DNA of 34,447 bases from a virus. This document shows, piece by piece, positions 7,562 through 14,360 of the stretch. Positions within the stretch are counted from its first letter, which is position 1; every line of letters starts with the position of its first letter. The stretch lies in IMG/VR virus record IMGVR_UViG_3300017989_000273, positions 1 to 34,447 of that record. One strand, written 5' to 3'. The notes beneath the pieces are model-generated. The model was given only the letters and a program-made list of their open reading frames with translations. It was not told the origin of the DNA and made no database searches. Made by a program: the position numbers and the translations under genes.

Positions 7562-7988
7562 ACTAAAGAAAATGCTTAGCGAGATTACAGTACGTGAACG
7601 CGAAAAAAGGATTGAGTTAGAAGCCTTACCACCAGAGTGTGAGGGTGTTAAGCCTTCTAAAATTGTTCAGGGTTTTATCAAAGAAGTCAAACAAGATAAT
7701 AAACCTTTGTGCGATGTACGTATTCGTAATGAAAATGGGCGCTTTACTTTAACAGCTAAACATAGACCTACTTATTCAGAATCAACTACTTCTATATCTA
7801 AAGATACCTTCGAAACTCTTTGGAGAAAAGCTCGATCTAAACAAGAAAAAGCACGTTATAAATTACAATCGGGTTGGGTTGTTGATTCATTTAAAGATGG
7901 TCGCGTAGTCGCTGAATACGAATATGGTAAAGATAAGTTAAAAGCTTTTAGACCTGCAGGGTTTAAAGTAAAGGAAATTTTAAACTAG
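7554..7988 (+). CDS. CYTH-like (triphosphate tunnel) domain protein
   Basis: The CYTH superfamily forms a beta tunnel that binds triphosphates (thiamine triphosphatase, adenylate cyclase CyaB, RNA triphosphatase). After a cassette-like start (MNKLKKMLSEITVRERE), this 144-residue protein follows the CYTH order: ELE near 22-24, LPPE, IVQGFI, VRIRNENG, FTLTAKHR, a SISKDTFETLW segment, KARYKLQSG, VVDSFKDGR and EYEYGKDK. The family's first motif is ExExK; here it reads ELEAL, so the lysine seems to be missing, while the later Arg, Lys and Glu positions are mostly kept. It may therefore bind rather than cut its ligand. AGGAG is 7 bases from the ATG. Confidence 0.6.
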   Translation: MNKLKKMLSEITVREREKRIELEALPPECEGVKPSKIVQGFIKEVKQDNKPLCDVRIRNENGRFTLTAKHRPTYSESTTSISKDTFETLWRKARSKQEKARYKLQSGWVVDSFKDGRVVAEYEYGKDKLKAFRPAGFKVKEILN

Positions 7989-7998
7989 GGAGATACTC

Positions 7999-8163
7999 AT
8001 GGATAGAGAGGTATTATCAAATTCAAAAGTTTCTTTTAGACGCGGTTCAGATAAGCCAGAAAAAGAAAAAGACTTTGTTGAAAGAGAAACTCCTTACGAA
8101 AAAGTAGCGGGTCAAACAAAGAAGGAAACCGAAAGGCTTCTAGAAAAAAGAATAGACGGGTAA
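7999..8163 (+). CDS. 54-residue charged protein, unknown
   Basis: ATG 7999 has GGGAGA 5-7 bases upstream. The product is highly charged, with alternating Lys and Glu (SDKPEKEKDFVERE, KKETERLLEKR), and is probably helical or disordered. It lies between the CYTH-like gene (10 bases before it) and the Ser/Thr-rich virion gene (19 bases after it). No family is recognised. Confidence 0.6.
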   Translation: MDREVLSNSKVSFRRGSDKPEKEKDFVERETPYEKVAGQTKKETERLLEKRIDG

Positions 8164-8182
8164 TTTAAAAAAGGATACACTT

Positions 8183-9637
8183 ATGTTAGGAAGTATTAAA
8201 CAAGGGGGGCGCGTAAAGTATGCAGGTGTTCCGCCCAAAAAGTTGTATCAATTTCTTGATACAAAGGGCGACGGTACTGGTATTAAAAACGCTAATGATG
8301 ATTATAGTAGCAATGCCACTAAATTTTTCATAGAGCCAGCAGGTAATAACGGCGATATAAATACTATTGCTGAAACATATACGATACAAGAACTCGTTAT
8401 AATGATATATGATCAGGATGCTACATTGGCTGATAAATATGGTCAGGCTGGTCAATTGGCTAATGGTATTACGATACAAAAAGTTGATGCTAATGATGTT
8501 GTTATAGAAGATTATACCGCAGCTTTGCCTATTGTACGCACAGGGCAATACGCACAATTAGGTAAACTAAATGGTACAGCGGGTACTAATTATGATATGA
8601 TGCAAGTAGTTATTGATCTTGCAAAATTAAATTCAGGCGGTGCAACAGGTTGTCATTTATCAGGTATTGCAGGGGAGAAATTAGTTATTACTTTATCTGA
8701 TAATTTTACTGCCCTAGAAGAACACTTATTTATTGCACGAGGTGAATACTTAGCTGAAGGTAGTTTTGTTGTAGCAGTAACTACATCTAGCACATCTAGT
8801 AGTTCAACTTCTAGTTCGAGTACCTTAAGTAGTTCAAGTACAAGTAGCTCAACAAGTTCAAGTACAAGTACCTTATCTAGTAGCTCGACATCTAGCAGCA
8901 GTTCAAGTACCTTATCTAGTAGCTCAACAAGTAGCAGTAGTTCAAGTACAAGTAGTTCAACGTCCAGTAGCAGTAGTTCAAGTACAAGCAGCTCAACATC
9001 TAGCTCAACCAGTTCTTCAAGTACGAGTAGCAGTAGTTCAAGTACAAGCAGCTCAACATCTAGCTCAACCAGTTCTTCAAGTACGAGTTCTAGCTCAAGC
9101 TCGACATCTAGTAGCTCCAGTTCAAGCTCGACCAGTTCAAGCTCTAGTACCTTATCGAGTACAAGTTCTAGCTCAAGTACTTTATCAACTTCGAGTACCT
9201 TATCGAGTACAAGTTCTAGCTCAAGTACTTTATCAACTTCGAGTACGCTATCAACATCTAGTTCAACTAGTTCTAGCTCAAGTACTTTATCAAGCTCAAG
9301 TACAAGTAGCTCAACAAGTTCAAGTACAAGTACTTTATCAAGTTCAAGTACAAGTTCTACGACTTCTAGTAGCTCAACAAGTTCAAGTACAAGTTCTACG
9401 ACTTCTAGTAGCTCAACAAGTTCAAGTACAAGTTCTACGACTTCTAGTAGCTCAACAAGTTCTACAACTTCAAGCAGCTCAAGTACATTATCGAGTACTT
9501 CAAGTAGCTCCAGTACGTCATCCAGTTCCAGTAGCTCCAGTTCAAGCTCTACAAGCTCAACTCTAAGTAGTTCGAGTACAAGTACTTCAACATCTAGCTC
9601 TAGTTCAACTTCGAGTACTACAACAGTTGCACCTTGA
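8183..9637 (+). CDS. Virion-type protein with a long mucin-like Ser/Thr tail
   Basis: The 484-residue protein has two parts. Residues 1 to about 197 form a beta-rich globular domain (YQFLDTKGDGTGIKNA, FFIEPAGNNGD, ITIQKVDANDVVIEDY) that resembles capsid- or tail-associated domains of phages. Residues from about 200 to 479 consist almost only of Ser and Thr with occasional Leu, followed by TTTVAP. Serine is encoded by all six codons in mixed order, which suggests that selection acts on the protein and not just on a DNA repeat. A displayed fibre or decoration protein with an extended, possibly glycosylated stalk is likely. AAAGGA lies before the ATG. Confidence 0.8.
   Translation: MLGSIKQGGRVKYAGVPPKKLYQFLDTKGDGTGIKNANDDYSSNATKFFIEPAGNNGDINTIAETYTIQELVIMIYDQDATLADKYGQAGQLANGITIQKVDANDVVIEDYTAALPIVRTGQYAQLGKLNGTAGTNYDMMQVVIDLAKLNSGGATGCHLSGIAGEKLVITLSDNFTALEEHLFIARGEYLAEGSFVVAVTTSSTSSSSTSSSSTLSSSSTSSSTSSSTSTLSSSSTSSSSSSTLSSSSTSSSSSSTSSSTSSSSSSSTSSSTSSSTSSSSTSSSSSSTSSSTSSSTSSSSTSSSSSSTSSSSSSSSTSSSSSTLSSTSSSSSTLSTSSTLSSTSSSSSTLSTSSTLSTSSSTSSSSSTLSSSSTSSSTSSSTSTLSSSSTSSTTSSSSTSSSTSSTTSSSSTSSSTSSTTSSSSTSSTTSSSSSTLSSTSSSSSTSSSSSSSSSSSTSSTLSSSSTSTSTSSSSSTSSTTTVAP
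8785..9628 (+). repeat. Low-complexity Ser/Thr-coding repeat tract
   Basis: The tract is built of short words such as agtagctcaaca, ttcaagtaca and tctagt. Longer exact units are also visible: a 60-base period spanning about 8967-9086 (two copies), a 48-base period around 9148-9245 (two copies), and a 39-base period around 9340-9460 (about three copies). These show recent tandem copying inside the coding sequence. All periods are multiples of 3, so the frame is kept. Confidence 0.85.
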
Positions 9638-9646
9638 GGACTATAG

Positions 9647-9901
9647 ATGAAAAAGTTAAAAGAAACTATTAAATACCTCGATGAAGCAAAAGCTAAGTCG
9701 AGGTATTTCAATGTAGATTATAAAGATACTACTGATGGTGATTTACCTGTTGTAGATGTTAAAATTTCCTTAAAAAGACCCTTAAACATCTCTATACCAG
9801 GTGAATCAAAAGATTTAAGTAGAGATATTCAACGTAAGATTAATCGTTTAGATGATCACATAGAAGATCTTATAGCAGTATTATCGGAGGATACAAAATG
9901 A
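9647..9901 (+). CDS. Small head-associated protein with capsid-targeting-like N-terminus
   Basis: The 84-residue protein starts MKKLKETIKYLDEAKAKS, a clear member of the shared cassette with LDE|A as the likely protease site. The rest has a short beta segment (DLPVVDVKISLKRPLNI) and a helical acidic end (RKINRLDDHIEDLIAVL). GAGG lies 7 bases before the ATG, and the gene overlaps the next by 4 bases. Prohead packing is inferred. The mature function is unknown. Confidence 0.7.
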   Translation: MKKLKETIKYLDEAKAKSRYFNVDYKDTTDGDLPVVDVKISLKRPLNISIPGESKDLSRDIQRKINRLDDHIEDLIAVLSEDTK

Positions 9902-10239
9902 AGACATTAAAAGAATTAGTTGAACAGGCTCAAATGCTTCTAGGTTATTTTTACGATGATGAAGGTAATCTGTATACATATGATGATTTTGCTTCAATTG
10001 AAGAACGCTTGGTACGTACAAGAGTTGTTAGAAAAGGTCGTAGAGTTATTAAATGGAAAACTGATAGACCTGGTTATAAAGTAGCGTTTGTTAGTGGTCG
10101 ACCTAAAGAAGTACGTATTAAACCTGCTGAACGTATAAAAAGAAAAAAAGGACAAAAGGCAGGTAAAAGAAAAAGAGTAGCAAAGAAGAGTCAAGCAGCT
10201 ATTCGTAGAAAAAGATCACTAAGACTTGTCAGAAGATAA
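9898..10239 (+). CDS. Basic internal-type protein, paralogue of the gene at 29709
   Basis: The 113-residue protein has a cassette-like start (MKTLKELVEQAQMLLG), then VVRKGRRVIKWKT, RPGYKVAF, GRPKEVRIKPAE and a tail of about 45 residues that is mostly Lys, Arg and Ala. Residues from 36 on line up with residues 14-94 of the protein encoded at 29709 (VVRRGKLIWKT, KPGFKIVF, GKPIEVRVTPAE). The tail would bind DNA, so a histone-like or internal head protein is plausible. CGGAGG precedes the ATG by 7 bases. It overlaps the previous gene by 4 bases. Confidence 0.75.
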   Translation: MKTLKELVEQAQMLLGYFYDDEGNLYTYDDFASIEERLVRTRVVRKGRRVIKWKTDRPGYKVAFVSGRPKEVRIKPAERIKRKKGQKAGKRKRVAKKSQAAIRRKRSLRLVRR

Positions 10240-10240
10240 T

Positions 10241-10936
10241 ATGAATATTACTAATGTCGATGTGTCTAGCGCCTGTTATACTCACGGTAGAAAAGATAGA
10301 ATTAAATACGGCATTATTCATTCCGTAAGCGCCAAAAATATAAAAGGATATGCACAAAATCCTTATGATATTAATGCAATTTTAGATCTATTTATAAAGA
10401 AGGGGCCTATTGATAAATTTTCTTGTCATTATTTAATAGATAGAGACGGATCTATCTATTGTATGGTTCCCTATAAAGATACAGCATGGCATGCAGGTGT
10501 GAGCGTTATACAAACGTCTAAGGGCTATGAAGTAAATCTAAATAATTCATCTGTAGGTATTGAACTAGTAGGTAAAGAAGGCGATCCTTTTACAACCGTA
10601 CAATATGATAGACTCACAGATTTAGCTATATATCTAGAGATGATCGTACTATCTAGTAATTTAGGTCAAATAGATCACTGGGTAGGACATGACTGGATTG
10701 CAGGACAAATATCTGTATCTTTAAAGTTGAGAGCAATAGGCGATATAAAGAAAGATCCAGGGCCGTTATTCAATTGGGATATGTTTCTCAAGGAAAAGTA
10801 TTATAAGAGGTATTTTCGCGCGATAGATCAAAGGAATAGCGCTAAAATAAAGGAATTAGAAACCTTTGATATGAGAAAGATGACTGCATTACAATTGATT
10901 AATACAGGCATCAAGAAGATCTTTAAAAATGACTAG
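10241..10936 (+). CDS. N-acetylmuramoyl-L-alanine amidase (Amidase_2 type)
   Basis: This enzyme cuts the bond between the sugar and the peptide of murein. I chose ATG 10241 over the upstream in-frame TTG at 10226, because 10241 starts right after the previous stop and avoids an overlap. In the 231-residue product the likely zinc ligands are H27 (GIIHS), H150 (GHDWI) and D172 (KKDPGPLFNWDMF). HYLIDRDGSIY (63-73), TAWHAGVS (81-88) and SVGIELVG (104-111) complete the T7 lysozyme/PGRP pattern. Between the last two ligands there is a slightly long loop. The C-terminal 45 residues are a charged helix. It may act in lysis or as a virion murein hydrolase. It sits at the end of the head cluster. Confidence 0.88.
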   Translation: MNITNVDVSSACYTHGRKDRIKYGIIHSVSAKNIKGYAQNPYDINAILDLFIKKGPIDKFSCHYLIDRDGSIYCMVPYKDTAWHAGVSVIQTSKGYEVNLNNSSVGIELVGKEGDPFTTVQYDRLTDLAIYLEMIVLSSNLGQIDHWVGHDWIAGQISVSLKLRAIGDIKKDPGPLFNWDMFLKEKYYKRYFRAIDQRNSAKIKELETFDMRKMTALQLINTGIKKIFKND

Positions 10937-11471
10937 AATACAGCGTATAAATGAAATAGCCCGAAAACAATTCCTAGGCGCAGCTGATCCAACCTTTATT
11001 CATCATGCGCAATATACTAAAGATCTACCCAAAGAAAACGAAACAGGTGCCCAATATTTTAAAACAGATACTATACGTGTAAAAGGTAAAAGACTATTTG
11101 AAGTAAAGTTTCGCACACGTAGTTCTGAGAAAACTGAAGTGTATATACAGAAAATCATTTTACGGGCGTTAGACGAGCTTATAAAAAGTAAACGTTCTAA
11201 TATGACCTTGAGACAGAAAGTCTCTTATTCAGTGAATAAAGGTGATTTACAGATATATTGTCCCTGCGATGCATTTCTTTATTGGGGTTACCAGTATATA
11301 AATACTACAATGGATTCTATTCATCCGCGACATAAGATACTAATACCACCTGATGAGCGTAATCCACAGCGGCGAGGTATTATCTGTAAACATTTAGGCT
11401 TAGTATTAAACGTCTTACCTTTTAATATTTCCAAAATAACAAGTGATGTGCAAAACATCCTACAGCGGTAA
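10929..11471 (+). CDS. SWIM-type zinc-motif phage protein, unknown
   Basis: The gene overlaps the amidase by 8 bases. The 180-residue product has a YCPCDAFLYWGYQY segment, then IPPDERNPQRRGIICKHL and VLNVLPFNI. C-P-C followed at a distance by C-K-H matches the CxC...CxH SWIM zinc motif. This combination of motifs recurs in phage proteins without assigned function. The N-terminal part has a beta-rich region (TIRVKGKRLFEVKFRTRS). It is the last gene before the 570-base non-coding node. Confidence 0.7.
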   Translation: MTRIQRINEIARKQFLGAADPTFIHHAQYTKDLPKENETGAQYFKTDTIRVKGKRLFEVKFRTRSSEKTEVYIQKIILRALDELIKSKRSNMTLRQKVSYSVNKGDLQIYCPCDAFLYWGYQYINTTMDSIHPRHKILIPPDERNPQRRGIICKHLGLVLNVLPFNISKITSDVQNILQR

Positions 11472-11472
11472 T

Positions 11473-11516
11473 CAACTGTCTAATATAAAAGTGCAAGGGT
11501 CTAAGACAGACAGTTG
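11473..11516 (+). terminator. Hairpin just after the SWIM-protein gene
   Basis: CAACTGTCT (11473-11481) and AGACAGTTG (11508-11516) are perfect 9-bp inverted repeats with a 26-base loop. There is no T-tract, so this is not a standard Rho-independent terminator. It may serve as an mRNA end-protecting or processing hairpin. Confidence 0.35.
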
Positions 11517-11620
11517 GACAGATGCCATACAACTCAGACAACGCAAGTATAGACAGACAAGATTTTGCGAACGCGAAATTTAAATAAAACTAAAGACTTT
11601 TGTTTGTTTTATAAAAAACG

Positions 11621-11650
11621 TTGATTTTTGCCCGTCGATTATAGTATATT
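11621..11650 (+). promoter_or_regulatory. Sigma70-like promoter candidate
   Basis: TTGATT (11621-11626) and TATATT (11645-11650) are 18 bases apart. The -35 and -10 words are the same as in the candidate at 16207-16235. It would drive the transglycosylase and the accessory genes. AT-rich surroundings raise the chance of a false match. Confidence 0.45.
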
Positions 11651-11653
11651 ACT

Positions 11654-11772
11654 TATTTTCAATAAGTTTAAGTTTTAATAATTAATATTTAAAAATTAAT
11701 AAATTTATAATAATTAAAAGTTTTAAAATTAATATCTAAATATAATTAAATTACATTAAAATTAATAAATTA
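11654..11772. repeat. Extremely AT-rich segment with AATTAATAAATT repeats
   Basis: Fewer than ten of about 119 bases are G or C. AAAATTAATAAATT occurs twice, near 11695 and near 11758, with several further AATTAAT copies between. The segment could act as a DNA unwinding element or a curved upstream region. It has no long open frame. Confidence 0.6.
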
Positions 11773-11809
11773 ACTGAGCTTTAGCTCAGTCAGTCAGCTC
11801 GTCTGACTG
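11773..11809 (+). other. Two adjacent perfect hairpins
   Basis: ACTGAGCT-TT-AGCTCAGT (11773-11790) is followed at once by CAGTCAG-CTCGT-CTGACTG (11791-11809). The two stems abut without spacer and are the GC-richest bases of the node. Arrangement beside the AT-rich segment is like that of some replication origins. No T-tract follows, so a terminator is less likely. Confidence 0.6.
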
Positions 11810-11987
11810 TATCAGGAATAATAGCTCAAGCTTAGGGCTTCTACTTGAAAAACTTTCTTTAAGACATTAGACATTTATTTGAAAAAGCTTCACTTTCGGT
11901 ATTATATTAAACAGTTTAGGATTTTTAAATAAAATCAAAGCTTTTTTCAACAACTACATAAATTTGAGAAAATTAAAGACATTTAAC

Positions 11988-12011
11988 TTGTTCAGTCTAT
12001 TTATTGAACAA
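11988..12011. promoter_or_regulatory. Operator-like inverted repeat
   Basis: TTGTTCA and TGAACAA flank a 10-base spacer, 31 bases before the TTG start of the transglycosylase gene. A dimeric repressor site is possible. No matching site was noticed elsewhere in the window. Confidence 0.3.
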
Positions 12012-12042
12012 CCATATTTAAACAATTCAATGAGGAGGCACA

Positions 12043-12744
12043 TTGATTAAATCTTTCAAAAAATATATAGGTATAGGTATAGTAATTGCCTTTGCTGTAA
12101 TGTTGCTAGTAATGATAGCTTACTTAGGTATTACAGTATATAAGGAATTTAATACAGACATCAATAGACAATTAAATACATTAAAAGTATACCAACAAAA
12201 AGAAAAAGAATTAAAAGCTATTCAACAAACTTTATTAGTAGCTTATCCAAAAAGAATAGTCAATAAACCTAATAGTAAAAAGAAAATGCTTTCAGGTATT
12301 AATAAAATAGAGGCAGAAGTTTACAGCTTGATATTCTATAATTTATCCAATAATCAAAAGCATGCAACGCACTGGACAAATTTAGCTGCTCTTATTTATA
12401 TAGAGTCTCAATATAATCCTACAGTTATTTCAAAAAAGAAAGCTAAAGGTATAAGTCAGCTACTAGAAAGTACGGGACGCGCAACTGCTGCAAAAAATGA
12501 GATGCTATATTTATCTAATAATAGTCTATGGCATGATATTACTAATTTGTATATCGGTCTAACATACTTTTGTGAGGGACTCCGCGATGATAAGAATCTT
12601 ACTCACGCTATTAAGCGTTATTTAGGCGGCCCAAATTATGCTAAGTATAAGTATCAGAGCTCTATTAATAATTATTATAAAAGAGTAATCGACGAAGCTA
12701 CTAAGTTGTTATATATTTATAAAGGCGTTAAAAAGGGGAAGTAA
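12043..12744 (+). CDS. Membrane-anchored lytic transglycosylase (SLT/GH23 type)
   Basis: The start is TTG at 12043, with GAGGAGG (12032-12038) just upstream; no ATG is suitably placed. Residues 8-33 form one hydrophobic membrane segment (IGIGIVIAFAVMLLVMIAYL). A lysine/glutamine-rich linker follows, then the SLT domain: catalytic E121 in LIYIESQYNP, AKGISQLLESTG (134-145) and NLYIGLTYF (168-176). Such enzymes cut murein between MurNAc and GlcNAc. The anchor could be a signal-anchor that holds the domain in the periplasm, as in some phage lysis enzymes, or it may be part of a DNA-injection device. Two tiny membrane-protein genes follow directly. Confidence 0.82.
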   Translation: MIKSFKKYIGIGIVIAFAVMLLVMIAYLGITVYKEFNTDINRQLNTLKVYQQKEKELKAIQQTLLVAYPKRIVNKPNSKKKMLSGINKIEAEVYSLIFYNLSNNQKHATHWTNLAALIYIESQYNPTVISKKKAKGISQLLESTGRATAAKNEMLYLSNNSLWHDITNLYIGLTYFCEGLRDDKNLTHAIKRYLGGPNYAKYKYQSSINNYYKRVIDEATKLLYIYKGVKKGK

Positions 12745-12746
12745 CT

Positions 12747-12917
12747 ATGTATGATGGTTTTATGTATATGCGCGAAATTATTGGTTTCTGGTTGGGCGTT
12801 ATATGGTGTTTATTATATTACATAACGTGGCCCTTTTGGATTTTACCTTATAAATTAGTATACCACTTTAAGCATAGAAATGATCCGTGGTATAGAATCA
12901 GAAAGTTTGTTACTTAA
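12747..12917 (+). CDS. 56-residue membrane protein, holin candidate
   Basis: ATG 12747 is 6 bases after GGGGAAG and directly follows the transglycosylase stop. The product has a hydrophobic, tryptophan-rich segment of about 30 residues (IIGFWLGVIWCLLYYITWPF) and a basic C-terminus (HFKHRNDPWYRIRKF). Position next to a murein hydrolase suggests a holin or another lysis accessory. No family match is claimed. Confidence 0.65.
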   Translation: MYDGFMYMREIIGFWLGVIWCLLYYITWPFWILPYKLVYHFKHRNDPWYRIRKFVT

Positions 12918-12933
12918 GGCTGGGGATAATCAT

Positions 12934-13050
12934 ATGAAAGATACAATTAAATTTTGGTTAAAAGAATTAGGTTTAATGATTTTACGCGGTACTTTAGTAG
13001 CAGTAGCAACTGGTTTATTACTAGGCACAATTTATAATCTTCTACCTTAA
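12934..13050 (+). CDS. 38-residue membrane protein, unknown
   Basis: ATG 12934 has GGGGAT upstream. The short product has a charged start (MKDTIKFWLKEL) and one membrane helix (LVAVATGLLLGTIY). It could be a lysis accessory with the previous gene, but the assignment rests only on location and size. Confidence 0.55.
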   Translation: MKDTIKFWLKELGLMILRGTLVAVATGLLLGTIYNLLP

Positions 13051-13060
13051 GGATTTTATA

Positions 13061-13276
13061 ATGGATACACAAGTTGTAAAAGAAATTAACGGAAAGCGTT
13101 ACAATCGTTTTGATCAAGAAATAACCGGTTGTACTATTTGCGGTCATGCTACTGTTAATACTTCCATGGGTTTATGCGATTCTTGTTGGGAGTTAAAATC
13201 GCGTATGAGTCTTAACCCAGCATTAGCGCGCAAGATCTTGGGCGTAGTTATAGCCGAACAGCGCGGACATAAATGA
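13061..13276 (+). CDS. Zinc-finger miniprotein
   Basis: The 71-residue protein has C24-x2-C27 (GCTICG) and C39-x2-C42 (LCDSCW), a treble-clef or zinc-ribbon pair, followed by a helix rich in Ala and Arg. AAGGA lies about 10 bases before the ATG. Such proteins in phages often bind DNA or host proteins. No specific partner is indicated. Confidence 0.7.
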   Translation: MDTQVVKEINGKRYNRFDQEITGCTICGHATVNTSMGLCDSCWELKSRMSLNPALARKILGVVIAEQRGHK

Positions 13277-13315
13277 TGTAATTAAAACTTGTCAGTTAGA
13301 CAAAGGAGAAATATA

Positions 13316-13588
13316 ATGCCAATATTTGATGTAAAGAAACGCGAAGATTTATTATTAGCAAAAGATACTATTCTAAATTTTGCTAAATTACTTACTGATA
13401 ATATCACCGAATTAATTAAAGAAGATAAACCTATAACAGGTCAAGAACTAACGCAATGCTTACAACGTTATAATACTAATAAGAAGCGTTTAAACGATTC
13501 CTGTAGCCGTGTTATGTCTGAAGTGCGGAAACATATTATAACTAGTCCTTTAATTCAAAAAGACCCAAACATAAATAGGGAGAAATAA
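13316..13588 (+). CDS. 90-residue helical protein, unknown
   Basis: ATG 13316 has AGGAG 8 bases upstream and is preferred over an in-frame TTG at 13289. The product is helical, with Lys/Glu/Asp-rich segments (DVKKREDLLLAKDTIL, LIKEDKPITGQELTQCL) and no known motif. It lies 1 base before the next gene, so the pair is probably coupled. Confidence 0.65.
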   Translation: MPIFDVKKREDLLLAKDTILNFAKLLTDNITELIKEDKPITGQELTQCLQRYNTNKKRLNDSCSRVMSEVRKHIITSPLIQKDPNINREK

Positions 13589-13589
13589 A

Positions 13590-13901
13590 ATGAAAGATAA
13601 TAAACCAAAAATTTCAGGTATTGTAAAGGAAGAATTATTAGCAAAGCGTAGACGAGAACTTTGTAAGCGATTCTGCGCTAGCGCACCGAAGCTAAATCTA
13701 TTTTATAGTGATAATATAACTACTTGCGATGAAAAAGAAGAACTTCAAGACTTTTTATTGAATTGTAATAATTTAGCTTTTGCTGCTACAGGTATTTCAT
13801 TAATTGATGCTATATGGGGCATAGCTGATTCTGATTTTCAAAACGGTACTCAAGATCTATCTAACGACGTTATGGATGCGGTTCATGAATCTAAAAACTG
13901 A
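13590..13901 (+). CDS. 103-residue protein, unknown
   Basis: GGGAG lies 8 bases before ATG 13590. The N-terminal third is basic (KEELLAKRRRELCKRF), the rest acidic with a hydrophobic stretch (NNLAFAATGISLIDAIWGIAD). No motif is recognised. It overlaps the next gene by 26 bases in another frame. Confidence 0.6.
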   Translation: MKDNKPKISGIVKEELLAKRRRELCKRFCASAPKLNLFYSDNITTCDEKEELQDFLLNCNNLAFAATGISLIDAIWGIADSDFQNGTQDLSNDVMDAVHESKN

Positions 13902-14154
13902 ATATAAGCACATCTATTTTAGAAGATTAAACTATTCTAGTGCACCTAAACGTAAAACTTCTATATGGGGATGTTATAGTCTTAAAAATGATTTTTGTCT
14001 GGGTCTAGTTGAATGGCAATTTTCGTGGAGGCAGTATTGTTACTATCCAGAAATCCATACTCTTTATAGTAAAGACTGCCTTCAAGATATTCAGGATTTT
14101 ATGCAAAAGTTAAGAGCTTTTGAATTAGCAGAGAGGAAGAAAAAGAATGATTAG
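13876..14154 (+). CDS. 92-residue aromatic-rich protein, unknown
   Basis: The product has many Tyr and Trp residues (KHIYFRRLNYSSAPKRK, LVEWQFSWRQYCYYPEIH) and a helical lysine-rich end. ATG 13876 and ATG 13885 are both possible starts and neither has a strong ribosome binding site; both overlap the previous gene. It overlaps the next gene by 8 bases. The function is unknown. Confidence 0.55.
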   Translation: MRFMNLKTEYKHIYFRRLNYSSAPKRKTSIWGCYSLKNDFCLGLVEWQFSWRQYCYYPEIHTLYSKDCLQDIQDFMQKLRAFELAERKKKND

Positions 14155-14359
14155 AGTATTGCATGATGGCGAAAACCAAGAGATGCTTACAAATGAGCCA
14201 ATGGAATTATATAACGTGTTTGCTTTCGGTAAATTTGAAGGTAGTACATTGGATGAAGTTATGGATGAAGAACCCAGTTATATCCGCTGGTGTATGGATT
14301 ATGTAGATAATTTTGAAATATCCGATGAAGCCCTAGGTTATTTAGAAAGTCGGGAATAG
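14147..14359 (+). CDS. ExoX-C/DUF3820-like small protein
   Basis: The 70-residue protein carries FAFGKFEGSTLDEV followed by EPSYIRWCMDYVDNF. FGKxxGxxLxEV...PxYxRWxL is the pattern of the small domain found at the end of exonuclease X-type proteins and alone as DUF3820. It may bind nucleic acid or protein partners. GAGG lies 10 bases before the ATG. It overlaps the previous gene by 8 bases and the next starts 2 bases after its stop. Confidence 0.6.
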   Translation: MIRVLHDGENQEMLTNEPMELYNVFAFGKFEGSTLDEVMDEEPSYIRWCMDYVDNFEISDEALGYLESRE

Positions 14360-14360
14360 T

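Larger units (their letters stand above)
11472..12042. other. Non-coding node between head and accessory genes
   Basis: No credible gene lies here. The stretch holds a 9-bp hairpin after the preceding stop, AGACAGACA repeated at 11504 and 11551, a promoter candidate, about 120 bases that are more than 90% A+T, two adjacent hairpins at 11773-11809, and a TTGTTCA/TGAACAA inverted repeat before the next gene. Separate entries describe these parts. It could be a replication origin or a transcription control point, or both. Confidence 0.6.

Noticed and set aside
8785-9628. Repeat tract as a possible CRISPR array
   Set aside because: There are no unique spacers of constant length; the units are in-frame Ser/Thr codons within a gene.
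8653-9711. Long open frame on the - strand opposite the Ser/Thr-rich gene (352 codons)
   Set aside because: It is the antisense of the Ser/Thr codon repeats and yields only Leu/Val/Glu runs. It has no ribosome binding site and all other genes lie on the + strand.
10226-10240. TTG 10226 as start of the amidase
   Set aside because: It would extend into the preceding gene and adds only five residues with no better ribosome binding site than ATG 10241.
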